From NCBI GenBank assembly GCA_947495055.1, contig CANLXO010000005.1, forward strand, positions 124,001-188,000: 64,000 bases of DNA. Reading direction: 5' to 3'. Source of the stretch: an uncultured Psychrobacter sp. GTDB taxonomy: Bacteria; Pseudomonadota; Gammaproteobacteria; Pseudomonadales; Moraxellaceae. Numbering within the stretch: position 1 is the first letter of the stretch; the number at the start of each line of letters is the position of its first letter. The position numbers were made by a program, and so were the translations under genes. Shown here in pieces: positions 23,963-33,039 of this stretch. Below the pieces are notes generated by a model. It ran no database searches, was not told the origin of the DNA, and was given only the letters and a program-made list of their open reading frames with translations.

Positions 23963-25438
23963 TTACTCGATACGCAGTCCGATAATGGCAGGAATACCTT
24001 GACGAATAACTTCAATGGTGACCACGCCACTTTTGGGCAATGAGGACAAGGCATCGGTAAAGTCTGTCACATTGGCAATAGATTTTTGATGCAAGTTGGT
24101 GACCATATCACCCGCCATAAGACCTGAACGCGCAGCAAGTCCTGTAGGATCAATAGCCGTCACGATGATACCTGCTTTATCGTTTGATTTGAGCTCTGCC
24201 TGCTCATCTGGCGTCAAATTGCGCAGGCGCAGACCTAGGCGTATCTCGTTATCTTGCGCGTCTCGGCTCTGCGCTTGTACATCGCTTGGCGCTAGGCTAA
24301 AGGTGCCATTTACCATCAGCGGTTTGCCATCGCGCTGTATTTGCGCGGCAAAGGTCTCATTAGGACGCGCCCGATTGATCATATTGAGCAGATCTGAGGC
24401 GCGCATAATATCAGTATCGTTGAACTTTAATATAATATCGCCCGTTTTTAGTCCCGCTTTTTGCGCAGGAGAATCAGGGGATATACGAGTCAGTAGCGCC
24501 CCTTGTGGCCGAGATAGGTTATACGCCTCTGCCAAATTGCGATCGATATCTTGCGGATAGATACCCAAATAAGCCCTTGCCACCTCGCCGTTCGCTTTGA
24601 GCTGCTCATAGATATCCATCGCCGCATCCATCGGAATTGAGAACGACAGACCCATATAGCCGCCCGTACCGCTAAATATACGTGAGTTGATACCGACGAC
24701 CTCGCCGCGCTGATTAAATAGCGGTCCGCCCGAGTTACCTGGATTGAGCGCCACATCTGTTTGAATAAACGGCACGCTAGTCTCACGCGAGAAGCTACGT
24801 GATTTGGCGCTAACGATACCGGCTGAGGCCGAATAATCAAAGCCAAAGGGCGAGCCAATAGCTAGTACCGGCTCTCCTACCCTGATAGTGTTGGAGTCGC
24901 CAATAGGTAATGCTGGGAACCGCGTACCTGCTACTTTGAGTACCGCTACATCCGAACGCTCATCACTACCGACAAGTGTAGCGTCAAGCTCAGTACGATC
25001 ATTAAGGGTCACTGTTATCTTGTCCGCGCCCTCGACCACATGGTGGTTGGTGAGCATATAGCCATCAGCGTTGATAAAAAAGGCGGTGCCATAAGCATGC
25101 TCTATAGCTGGGGTGGCAGGCCTATTCGGCAGGCGCACGCGATCGCCAAAGAATTGACGCAGCAGCTCAGCAGTCTGTGCTTGTGCCAGCTCAGCTTCGC
25201 TGACTGTCTTGGTGACGTTCACGCGTGCAACCCCTGGCGTCACTTGTTGTACCAAGTCAGAAAAATCCGCCGTAGTCACTGCTGCATGAGCATCCGCTAT
25301 CGCTGCCACATTGATGCCCGTCAATACCGTCATACTCATAGCCAGCGCTAGAGTAGTACGCGGTAGCCAGTGCTTACGACGTGATTGGGGCGCGGCGCTA
25401 AAGGTTTGAGCAGATGGTGACAAAGTTGTGATAGGCAT
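23963..25438 (-). CDS. Periplasmic HtrA/Deg-family serine protease
   Basis: Deg proteases degrade or refold damaged envelope proteins. The 491-residue protein has a ~25-residue N-terminal lead, then a signal peptide ending near the AHA at residues 50-52. The catalytic triad is His133 (LTNHHVV), Asp163 (ERSDVAVLK) and Ser236 (NPGNSGGPL). Two PDZ domains follow (starting near residues 285 and 395). This matches DegP/DegQ/MucD architecture. It has no sigma-E or mucA-type neighbours here. A good AGGAG site precedes the ATG. Whether it acts as DegP, DegQ or MucD cannot be decided. Confidence 0.93.
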   Translation of the reverse strand: MPITTLSPSAQTFSAAPQSRRKHWLPRTTLALAMSMTVLTGINVAAIADAHAAVTTADFSDLVQQVTPGVARVNVTKTVSEAELAQAQTAELLRQFFGDRVRLPNRPATPAIEHAYGTAFFINADGYMLTNHHVVEGADKITVTLNDRTELDATLVGSDERSDVAVLKVAGTRFPALPIGDSNTIRVGEPVLAIGSPFGFDYSASAGIVSAKSRSFSRETSVPFIQTDVALNPGNSGGPLFNQRGEVVGINSRIFSGTGGYMGLSFSIPMDAAMDIYEQLKANGEVARAYLGIYPQDIDRNLAEAYNLSRPQGALLTRISPDSPAQKAGLKTGDIILKFNDTDIMRASDLLNMINRARPNETFAAQIQRDGKPLMVNGTFSLAPSDVQAQSRDAQDNEIRLGLRLRNLTPDEQAELKSNDKAGIIVTAIDPTGLAARSGLMAGDMVTNLHQKSIANVTDFTDALSSLPKSGVVTIEVIRQGIPAIIGLRIE

Positions 25439-25875
25439 GAGAGACTCCTGATAGATGGTTTTTATAGTTGTTGTAAGACTGTTTTATAAGTTATTGCTTA
25501 AAAGTTATAGTCCGAAAAACCATAGCTCAAAGGTGCAAATAAGCGATGGCGCATGGCAGTATAGTATTGTTTTACTTTATAACATGTTTAGATAGCAGGC
25601 AATAATAGCGCGTAAAAGACGCTCAACATAAAAAAAATAAAATCATGATATGATAACAAACCCAAGAATTTACTTAGCGAGCTAATACTAGTCAATGTCC
25701 GTTATCAATCATAGGCGTTTGACTATTATTGACTTTGTTTATTATTTTTTCCGTATCGGCTTGTATCTACTTGTGACAGGCAGTTTTTTGTCTTTATGAC
25801 TATAGCATTTAAGGTTATCTGTAACCTCACTCAAATGTTGACTGTGATAAGACAAGATTATAAAAGGATTAATTT
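25439..25875. other. Intergenic region between the Deg protease and antiporter genes
   Basis: A 437-base divergent promoter region, AT-rich near 25620-25800. No ORF, repeat or clear regulatory structure is seen. Confidence 0.5.
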
Positions 25876-28044
25876 ATGGATACCGCCCTATTGTTATCTG
25901 GCGTGGTTGGGCTTGGCATCGCCGCCCAATGGTTAGCTTGGTATCTCAAGCAGCCGTCCATTTTGTTTTTATTATTGATAGGTATTATCGTAGGTCCCGT
26001 ATTAGGCTACTTTGATCCTGATTTGGTACTAGGCGAGCTGATGTTCCCTTTTATCTCATTGGGCGTCGCTATCATCTTATTTGAAGGCTCTTTGACCTTG
26101 GAGTTCGATGAGATCAAGCAACATGGATCGGTGGTGCAGCTACTAGTCTCGGTCGGCGTGGTCATCACAATCGCCATCGTTGCGCTCTCAACTTATCTGT
26201 TGTTCGATGTTGACCCTTTGATTGCGCTACTGTTTGGTGCACTGGTCTGCGTGACAGGGCCAACGGTTATTATGCCGCTACTGCGCAGCGTACGCCCGAA
26301 CAAGACTATCTCCAATATCCTTAAATGGGAAGGCATTATCATCGACCCTATCGGTGCAATCGCCGTGGTATTGGTGTACGAGTACATCATCTCAGGTGGT
26401 GAGGCTAGTAGTATATTACTATTTGCCAAGATCGTTGTTTTAGCGACAGCGATCGGTATGGCAGGCGCTTGGCTATTAGCCTTTTTGATGCGTCGCCATA
26501 TGATTCCTGAGTTTTTGCGTAATGTCTTTACTCTAGCCTACGTATTATTACTATTTTCAATCTCAAACCATATAGAGCACGAGTCTGGACTCTTGACCGT
26601 GACGGTGTTGGGCGTGGCCTTAGCCAATTGGCCCAAGTTCCCACGCGATACGATTTTGGAATTTAATGAGTCGTTGACCGTCCTGCTTATCTCAGTGTTG
26701 TTTATTATTTTGGCGGCGCGTGTCGAGCTGGCAAGTTTGCTTAGCGTCGGTTTTGCAGGATTAGTGCTACTCGCTATTGTGATGTTTATCGCGCGTCCCT
26801 TATCCGTTTGGGCATCCTCTATCGGCTCTAATCTTAAAACCAATGAAAAGCTGATGATCAGCTGGATTGGGCCGCGTGGTATCGTTGCCGCGGCTATCTC
26901 ATCCCTGTTTGCTATTCGCCTGCAAGAGTATGATATTCAAGGTGTCGAGCTGCTCGTACCACTGGTATTTATGGTCATTATCGGTACGGTGATGATTCAG
27001 GGGCTTGGCGCAAAACTGGTCGGCAATCTACTTGGCGTACGCGAGCCTGAGACCAACGGTATTTTGGTCGTCGGCTCAAACCCGGTGGCGCTGCTCGTCG
27101 CTACTTCCTTAAAGGATCAAGGTTTTGATGTCATCGTCGCGCACAACAACTATACCAACATTGCCAAAGCACGTATGAGCGGTCTACGCACCTACTTTGG
27201 TAATCCTATCTCAGACCACGCCGACAATCATTTAGACCTCATCGGTATCGGTCACTTATTCGCTATGAGTATGGACAAAGAGATGAACACGCTGTCGGAG
27301 ATTCACTATCGTCACGAGTTTGGCGAGCGTAAACTCTACCGCCTCAAATTTAGTGATGAAAAAACCAAAAGCGAGCGCGATGATAAGCAATCTAACTTTA
27401 AATCGCAGTGGCTATTTGGCAAAGATGTCACTTACACCAAGCTTGCCAGCATGATATCCAAAAAAGCACGCATCAAGATTACCAATATCACAGACAGCTA
27501 TAGCTTTGAGCAGTATCGAGCGGACAACAAACAGTTCGTGCCGCTATATACGATAGACAAAGAGGGTAAGCTGAGCGTCATTACCGACAAGTTCGATGGT
27601 GTGGTAGCACGCGATCGCAAGCTTATCGCCTTGGTCGTTGATGATGAGGTACAGCCAAAAGAAGTCGATGTGACCGCCAAGCAAATACAAGCGCGCGCGG
27701 ACGCTGATGCCAAGTTTGAGGCTGACTACAAAGCGCCTGAAAAACGCAAAGAAAAAGAGCTGATCGCTGACGTCAGTGACGAGCCACTCGTTGAGGAGGT
27801 ACCTGCTACCCATAACACAGCAGAGGCTAAAGTGATAGATCCTGAGCCGATCGCCAAAAAAGAGCCTGTCAATACGGGTAAAGGCGTCATGACAGATAAT
27901 TCAGCACAGCTATCAAAAGACAAAACGATGAGTAGTAGCAATGCCAATGGTAGCGGCGCAGCACCTAGAACTAAGAGCGGTGATTTAGACCCTAATCGCC
28001 TGCCAGATACGGATGATGTCATAGATAACAAGGCAGATAAATAA
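25876..28044 (+). CDS. NhaP-type cation:proton antiporter with TrkA-N domain and long tail
   Basis: This CPA1-family protein has 722 residues. About twelve membrane segments fill residues 1-390, with the FEGSLTLEFDEI and GPTVIMPLL patterns and the transport-site stretch near WIGPRGIVAAAISS. A Rossmann-type TrkA-N domain follows (ILVVGSNPVALLVATSLKDQG near residue 396), as in NhaP2/CvrA-type antiporters. A cytosolic extension from about residue 590 is highly charged and low in complexity (many D, E, K, A), ending about 130 residues later. The role is expulsion of Na+ or K+ in exchange for protons. A terminator shared with tmk follows. Confidence 0.9.
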   Translation: MDTALLLSGVVGLGIAAQWLAWYLKQPSILFLLLIGIIVGPVLGYFDPDLVLGELMFPFISLGVAIILFEGSLTLEFDEIKQHGSVVQLLVSVGVVITIAIVALSTYLLFDVDPLIALLFGALVCVTGPTVIMPLLRSVRPNKTISNILKWEGIIIDPIGAIAVVLVYEYIISGGEASSILLFAKIVVLATAIGMAGAWLLAFLMRRHMIPEFLRNVFTLAYVLLLFSISNHIEHESGLLTVTVLGVALANWPKFPRDTILEFNESLTVLLISVLFIILAARVELASLLSVGFAGLVLLAIVMFIARPLSVWASSIGSNLKTNEKLMISWIGPRGIVAAAISSLFAIRLQEYDIQGVELLVPLVFMVIIGTVMIQGLGAKLVGNLLGVREPETNGILVVGSNPVALLVATSLKDQGFDVIVAHNNYTNIAKARMSGLRTYFGNPISDHADNHLDLIGIGHLFAMSMDKEMNTLSEIHYRHEFGERKLYRLKFSDEKTKSERDDKQSNFKSQWLFGKDVTYTKLASMISKKARIKITNITDSYSFEQYRADNKQFVPLYTIDKEGKLSVITDKFDGVVARDRKLIALVVDDEVQPKEVDVTAKQIQARADADAKFEADYKAPEKRKEKELIADVSDEPLVEEVPATHNTAEAKVIDPEPIAKKEPVNTGKGVMTDNSAQLSKDKTMSSSNANGSGAAPRTKSGDLDPNRLPDTDDVIDNKADK

Positions 28045-28074
28045 CCGCGTTATCTGTTGTCTATATTCTTACGT

Positions 28075-28112
28075 AAAAAAGCCCCAGTTCTCGATGAGTG
28101 CTGGGGCTTTGC
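28075..28112. terminator. Bidirectional terminator between the antiporter gene and tmk
   Basis: A 10-bp perfect stem AAAGCCCCAG/CTGGGGCTTT with flanking A and T runs lies between convergent genes. Confidence 0.87.
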
Positions 28113-28140
28113 TTTAATTGTTTATAGGTTAAAGAGCATG

Positions 28141-28812
28141 CTAGGTAATACTGAACCTGTCCTCAACCGCCTGCCATACCCGCGCGCTAACCTCATCGCT
28201 AGTACCAGAGGCATCAATACGGCGAATACGCTTAGGATAGGCCGCCGCCAACGCCTCAAACCCCTTATATACCCGAGTAAAAAAATCAGTCGCCTGACTC
28301 TCAAATCTATCAGCAGTGCTGCGCTTACCTGCGCGCGCCATGCCCTCATGCACTGGTAAATCCAGCCATAACGTCAGCTCTGGCAGAAGCGGGACAAACT
28401 GCTCGCTAAGCTGCGCTATTTTTGCGCGCATAAGCGGCTCACCATGAGCGCGGCCATAGCCTTGATAGGCCATCGTCGAGTCGACAAAGCGATCGCAAAT
28501 AACCCAAGTACCGCGTGCCAGCGCTGGCATAATCACATGCTGAACGTGATCGCAGCGCGCGGCAAATAGCAGTAGCAGCTCGGTGTCGTCATTGATATCG
28601 GTAGCAGGGTCGAGCAGTATGGCGCGCAGACGCTCAGCGAATGGACTACCGCCCGGCTCACGCGTGCGCAAGTAGTCAATACCCGCTGTTTGCAAGCGCG
28701 TACACAACTGCTCAATTGCGGTAGTCTTGCCGACGCCTTCGGTGCCCTCAAAGCTAATAAAGCGCCCTTGAGCGGACGCGGCTTGAGTAGAGATCATTGC
28801 TGATACTGGCAT
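28141..28812 (-). CDS. tmk: Thymidylate kinase
   Basis: Tmk phosphorylates dTMP to dTDP. The 223-residue protein has the P-loop FEGTEGVGKTTAIEQL (residues ~20-35), the DRFVDSTMAYQGYGR segment (DR box) near residue 105, and TREPGGSPFAERLR at about residue 55. The N-terminal ~15 residues are extra; the ATG at 28797 is an alternative start, but the AAGG site fits the first. It is 96 bases downstream of mltG, in the standard order pabC-mltG-tmk. holB, usually next in E. coli, does not follow here; the antiporter gene faces it instead. Confidence 0.95.
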   Translation of the reverse strand: MPVSAMISTQAASAQGRFISFEGTEGVGKTTAIEQLCTRLQTAGIDYLRTREPGGSPFAERLRAILLDPATDINDDTELLLLFAARCDHVQHVIMPALARGTWVICDRFVDSTMAYQGYGRAHGEPLMRAKIAQLSEQFVPLLPELTLWLDLPVHEGMARAGKRSTADRFESQATDFFTRVYKGFEALAAAYPKRIRRIDASGTSDEVSARVWQAVEDRFSIT

Positions 28813-28908
28813 TGGGTAGCCTTATTTAAAATCTGTAACGAATTTTAGAATAAATTGAACGATTGGATCAGCGCTAGCTAGTTCAATGACACAAGCAAGC
28901 GCTTATAT

Positions 28909-30204
28909 TTATTCAGGCGGCGTTTGTGATTTTTTCTCCCGCATGACTTTGAGGTACTCTTGTACCGCGCGGTTATGATCCGCCAAATTATTGGTAAATT
29001 TATGCCCGCCCGTTCCTGTCGCCACAAAGTACAAGGCGTCACTCTCTGCTGGGTGCAAAGTGGCCTCGATGGAAGCTGGCGACGGTAAGGAGATGGGCGT
29101 TGGCGGTAGACCATCGATCTGATAAGTATTGTAGCTGGTGGTTTCATCGATATCAGCGCGGCGAATATTGCCATCATAACGGCTACCCATACCATAGATA
29201 ATGGTTGGATCCGTTTGCATGCGCATGCCTTTTTTAAAGCGGTTATTAAACACCGCTGACACTAGTGGACGCTCATCAGCAACGCTGGTTTCTTTTTCGA
29301 TAATGGAGGCCATAATAAGCGCCTGATACGGCGTCTCATAAGGCAAATCTGGCGCGCGATTCTCCCACGCTTTGGTCAGGGCTTGTTGCTGGTGCTTGTA
29401 CAGATCGGTGAGCACCTGCGTGTCCGTTGCACCCTCGCCGTAGTAATAGGTATCTGGGGTGAACCAACCCTCCAAGTTATAGCTGACGATAGGATCATCA
29501 CTACCCGTTACCGAATCTGGCAGGATACCGACCAAATCTAGCGCCTCAGCGATGCTCTGATTGTCCGCGTCTGCTGTGAGTACTTCTTTTTTAATACCTG
29601 AATTGTCACGTAAGTTCTGATACAGATCATTTGCCGTTTTACCTTCAATAACTTGTACTTTGACCATCGCCACTTTGGCGCCTTGCTCTAGTACGTGCAA
29701 TACTTCTGCCATCGTTGGGTTCTCAGGGAGCTGATAAATCCCTGCATGCAAAGGGGCGTCGACTTGCGATTTGATATACAGCTTGCCAATCGTCGCTGAG
29801 AATAGCGGAATCTGCTGCTGCCACTGCGGCAACAATCCGTAATAGGTATCGCCTTGCTCAATCGTGACCTTTTGCGCGGGCTGGTCAAGTCGCCCAAACA
29901 AGGTTTGGTAGACCATGACGAGTAAAAACGCTGCGATAAGTCCAAGGACGAGCAATATCTGATAGCCACGCTGCATAAAGAATGAGGGATTGTCTTTTTT
30001 GTATTTACGAGGTTTGGTTTGGCCACTGATTAAGGACACATCAGTGATAGGTGCTTTGTCCTGCGTATCGTCATGTAGGGACGCATCGGTCACAGAATCT
30101 GCCGTGTTGTTATCATAGCCTGCGTCATCAATGCGCGTATTCGGCGAGGTATCATCGGTGTCGTCAGCTTTATTTGGCGGTATTGGTGGTGTTGGCGTGC
30201 TCAT
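28909..30204 (-). CDS. mltG: Endolytic peptidoglycan transglycosylase MltG (YceG-like)
   Basis: MltG cuts nascent glycan strands near the inner membrane and sets their length. The 431-residue protein has a polar, Asp/Thr-rich cytosolic N-terminus of about 90 residues, one membrane segment (IL-rich, near residues 88-108), then a LysM-like region and the YceG catalytic domain with the Glu in ASIIEKET (near residue 301) and NNRFKKGMRMQTDPTIIYG. The end has NTYQIDGLPPTPIS and FVATGTGGHKF. The cytosolic part is longer than in E. coli (340 residues in total). It stands between pabC and tmk, but pabC is now separated by the dpn genes. Confidence 0.94.
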   Translation of the reverse strand: MSTPTPPIPPNKADDTDDTSPNTRIDDAGYDNNTADSVTDASLHDDTQDKAPITDVSLISGQTKPRKYKKDNPSFFMQRGYQILLVLGLIAAFLLVMVYQTLFGRLDQPAQKVTIEQGDTYYGLLPQWQQQIPLFSATIGKLYIKSQVDAPLHAGIYQLPENPTMAEVLHVLEQGAKVAMVKVQVIEGKTANDLYQNLRDNSGIKKEVLTADADNQSIAEALDLVGILPDSVTGSDDPIVSYNLEGWFTPDTYYYGEGATDTQVLTDLYKHQQQALTKAWENRAPDLPYETPYQALIMASIIEKETSVADERPLVSAVFNNRFKKGMRMQTDPTIIYGMGSRYDGNIRRADIDETTSYNTYQIDGLPPTPISLPSPASIEATLHPAESDALYFVATGTGGHKFTNNLADHNRAVQEYLKVMREKKSQTPPE

Positions 30205-30379
30205 GGCAACTCAAAAGGCAGATGTTTGCTAGAATTTAGCACCGAACCGCTTGGTTTTCAATGGCATTTGCTTAGCTTGTGGATTAACTTGGCGTTTAAG
30301 ACCAGATATATAGCCTATTGGTCATCATTTTATTTATACTTTTATAATGATATTCTCAACATTTTAACGATAATCTCTT

Positions 30380-31150
30380 ATGAATCTAAACTTTAATCAA
30401 AGCCTTGCCAAGAATTATACGTCTGGACCGCAAATTATTCGTGTTTTAAGCGAGGCGTGGGTAAAAGACAATGGTTATTGTCCCAACTGCGGTACTCAAC
30501 CCTTAGCTGATTTTGCCAATAATAAGCCCGTAGCGGACTTTTATTGTGCAACTTGCACCGAACAATATGAGCTAAAAAGTAAAAAGGCAAAGCTTGGCAA
30601 CCTCATAAATGATGGCGCGCACAAAACGATGATTGAACGTATTAATAGCGATGATAATCCAAACTTTTTCTTTTTAACTTATTCTAAATCGCAAGAATTT
30701 ACCGTCAATAACTTTTTGATTATACCCAAGCAATTTTTTAAACCAGACATCATTATTAAACGTAAACCTTTACCTAAATCCAATAGAAGAGCTGGCTGGG
30801 TTGGTTGCAATATTGATTTACGTAAAATTCCTGACTCTGGTAAGGTATTTTTGATCAAAAACGAAAAAATCATTGCTCGTAAAAGTGTCACTGAGCAGTT
30901 TCAAAAAACCTTGTTTTTGCGCGAGCAGTCGATAACTTCACGTGGCTGGACATTGGATGTCTGGCACTGCATCGACAAACTGGATGATAAATTTAATTTA
31001 AAACAGGTCTATGCGTTTGCCGATGAATTACAGCGTAAACACCCTGATAATAATCATGTTAAGGACAAAATTCGCCAGCAGTTGCAGGTGCTACGGGACA
31101 AAGGGATTATTGAGTTTTTGGGGCGTGGTTGTTATCAGAAACTGAGCTAA
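30380..31150 (+). CDS. DpnI-like methyl-directed restriction endonuclease (type IIM)
   Basis: DpnI cuts GATC only when the A is methylated on both strands. This 256-residue protein resembles pneumococcal DpnI from end to end: CPNCGTQPL, PVADFYCATC, ELKSKK, DDNPNFFFLTYSKS, RRAGWVGCNIDL, SSLSSRGWT-like ITSRGWT, and the C-terminal winged-helix segment IRQQLQVLRDKGIIEFLGRG. The PD-(D/E)XK residues fall at D53, E64 and K66, the same numbers as in DpnI, and the zinc cysteines are C34, C37, C56 and C59. Base composition is visibly more AT-rich than neighbours. No methyltransferase gene is adjacent, as expected for this class. It should restrict Dam-methylated DNA. Confidence 0.95.
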   Translation: MNLNFNQSLAKNYTSGPQIIRVLSEAWVKDNGYCPNCGTQPLADFANNKPVADFYCATCTEQYELKSKKAKLGNLINDGAHKTMIERINSDDNPNFFFLTYSKSQEFTVNNFLIIPKQFFKPDIIIKRKPLPKSNRRAGWVGCNIDLRKIPDSGKVFLIKNEKIIARKSVTEQFQKTLFLREQSITSRGWTLDVWHCIDKLDDKFNLKQVYAFADELQRKHPDNNHVKDKIRQQLQVLRDKGIIEFLGRGCYQKLS

Positions 31151-31192
31151 GCTTACTATAATGAATTCGAGAAATAATAAAATTTCTATCTT

Positions 31193-31687
31193 TTAAACTA
31201 CAGTCACTATAAGCGACCATAACCAAATATCGTTGATTTTTATCACTTTTAGTTCGTTAATTTTCAATAGTAATCTAGCGTTTTCAAGCGTAAGCTTAGT
31301 AGCATCTTGCCAACCAATAACTTGAGCTAACTGTAACACCTCTCTATTTTCAATAGCTTTTGGAGATAAAAAATCTGATTCAAAATGAACGTCATCCTCA
31401 ATAAACATCCAAGACTCTTGCAGCCACAAAAAGTCGTTTTCTGCTCCTAATGGACATTCAACTACTATATAACTTTCTAAGGGATTACCCTCATTATCGA
31501 CTCCTTCCCACCAATGTTTGTTCGACAACTCACAAGGACTGTTACTATCATCTTTTTTAAACCCTTTACCATCATAGCGCAAAGGACAATTAGAGAATAT
31601 GTCAATTTTTTGATATAGCTGATTTAATTTTTTCGTATGCAGCAAGTAAGAGGTTTGGGCATCACACACTATAGGGTTGATTCGCAT
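31193..31687 (-). CDS. Hypothetical protein, phage ASCH-like, probably truncated
   Basis: This 164-residue protein is opposite in direction to the genes on both sides. The middle has CPLGAENDFLWLQESW, which looks like the CPYG...GD.LWVRE.W segment of phage-encoded ASCH/PUA-type proteins, and the later RLLLKINELKVIKINDI resembles the beta-strand following it. In those proteins more sequence follows; here the frame ends within eleven residues (hydrophobic end WLWSLIVTVV), suggesting a lost C-terminus. The AT content is high. The similarity is my recollection of family pattern and is weak. It may be passenger DNA of the dpn insertion. Confidence 0.45.
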   Translation of the reverse strand: MRINPIVCDAQTSYLLHTKKLNQLYQKIDIFSNCPLRYDGKGFKKDDSNSPCELSNKHWWEGVDNEGNPLESYIVVECPLGAENDFLWLQESWMFIEDDVHFESDFLSPKAIENREVLQLAQVIGWQDATKLTLENARLLLKINELKVIKINDIWLWSLIVTVV

Positions 31688-31852
31688 TAGGAATTACCTT
31701 TAACTTAGTTATTTAAAGGCAATCATTGATCGATTAGCGTTATGACACAAGTAGGGTTAACAAAAGACGATCACTTATTCATATAATACGATCACTTCTC
31801 TAAAATACTTTTGCTAGGATCGCCAGCTCAAATATTGGTAAAAGTGAGAAAA

Positions 31853-32047
31853 ATGATGACGATTAAAAAAGACTCATACACTTACGAGATAGAAATAGTC
31901 GAGACGATGAGCGCTATTATAGAGGTCGTTGCCGAAGACGACTCATCAGCGATTTTAAAAGCGCGCGAAAGGTATAGAAATGAGGATATAGAACTCAACT
32001 ACGATGATTTGATTGATACCAAATTTAATATTTTCGGGGTGGAATGA
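31853..32047 (+). CDS. DpnD/PcfM-family small protein
   Basis: This 64-residue acidic protein fits the DpnD/PcfM family: a strand TYEIEIVETMSAIIEVVAED, then SSAILKARERYRNEDIELNYDDLID and a final TKFNIFGVE (each a separate stretch). In pneumococcus dpnD follows dpnC (the DpnI gene) in the DpnI cassette; its function is unknown. Here it lies about 700 bases after the DpnI homologue on the same strand with an inverted ORF between. The start is one of two consecutive ATG codons (31853 or 31856). An upstream TTG at 31811 is unlikely. Its stop codon abuts the stop of pabC with no gap. Confidence 0.75.
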   Translation: MMTIKKDSYTYEIEIVETMSAIIEVVAEDDSSAILKARERYRNEDIELNYDDLIDTKFNIFGVE

Positions 32048-33007
32048 TTAGCAAAACCTCACCACCTCACCCGTCAACAATGTTAAATCAGATACAGGCA
32101 TGACGCCGCGTACCGCATTGCAAAAGAACATCTGGCTTAGCTTGGGCAAATCCTCATTTGCTAGCGGACGGATGATGACAGGTTTATCCGTAGTAGCTAA
32201 GGCATCGATGATGACTTGGCGCATCACTCCTGCAACTCCAGAGCGTGCCATTGATGGCGTGTACCATTGACCACTCGTTAGACCGTCCATCGAGTACGGT
32301 ACGTTTGCGCCTTGATCATTGGCTTTTATGTTATCACCCGCATCTATGAGCTGATAGAACACATTGCTCATCGTACCCTCAATCCAAGCATTGGTCACGT
32401 CGCGTACCAGCCCCTCCCCCCACTCCTTATCGGTATGTGCTTGCACGCGTTGCAGCTCGCCACTTGCCAGCACACTATCGAGTCGGTTTAGCGTTTTGAG
32501 TCCAGCGAGCGGCGGTGGCAGGCAAGCAAGCTGCGCGGATAAGCAAATAGCGCGTTTAAAGGGCTGCTGAAACACCGTGCGCCCATCTGGCAGAGACAAA
32601 TGCGCTGATATGGTGAGCGATAACGCGGAAGATTTGAGCCATATTTCACAAGCTTGCCCTATATTACCAGGGCTATAACCATAGCCGCGCGTGCGCTGCG
32701 GCGTGCGAGTAATAACAAGCTTGAGCATGCCTTGATTAAGACGCTCGGCAATAGGTTGTAAGTGATGTATCAAAGCTTGCGCGTCTACATCTAGCTCTAA
32801 TGCCGCGCTATGTGATATTAGGCGGGCGGCATGATAGTCTTGCCAGAGTATCATGCCATCTATAACGCCCATCGTCGTAAAAAAGCCATCGCCATAAGCC
32901 ATGCCGCGATTGTCTGGCGTTAGGGCAGCAGGCTCATCTATTATTGGCTCAAAAGACGACTCATCTTGCATCGTCAGACGTATCCAAGCGCTCGACTGAA
33001 CCTTCAT
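32048..33007 (-). CDS. pabC: Aminodeoxychorismate lyase
   Basis: PabC is a PLP enzyme of aminotransferase fold IV that splits 4-amino-4-deoxychorismate to p-aminobenzoate and pyruvate for folate synthesis. The 319-residue protein has the DNRGMAYGDGFFTT start pattern (residues ~32-45), VITRTPQRTRGYGY, the Lys-containing GLKTLNRLDSVLA (near residue 177), and a C-terminal SGVAGVMRQVI. It is longer than E. coli PabC (269); about 20 residues are an N-terminal extension, and a start at the ATG 32971 is possible. In E. coli pabC is followed directly by mltG. Here 1.8 kb with the dpn genes separates them. Confidence 0.92.
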   Translation of the reverse strand: MKVQSSAWIRLTMQDESSFEPIIDEPAALTPDNRGMAYGDGFFTTMGVIDGMILWQDYHAARLISHSAALELDVDAQALIHHLQPIAERLNQGMLKLVITRTPQRTRGYGYSPGNIGQACEIWLKSSALSLTISAHLSLPDGRTVFQQPFKRAICLSAQLACLPPPLAGLKTLNRLDSVLASGELQRVQAHTDKEWGEGLVRDVTNAWIEGTMSNVFYQLIDAGDNIKANDQGANVPYSMDGLTSGQWYTPSMARSGVAGVMRQVIIDALATTDKPVIIRPLANEDLPKLSQMFFCNAVRGVMPVSDLTLLTGEVVRFC

Positions 33008-33039
33008 GACTCAAAGCTCATGATACAGGCTTCATGGGT

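Noticed and set aside
30205..30379. Flanking direct repeats or target-site duplication of the dpn insertion
   Set aside because: I compared the two ends of the inserted DNA by eye and saw no convincing matching repeat or inverted terminal repeat.
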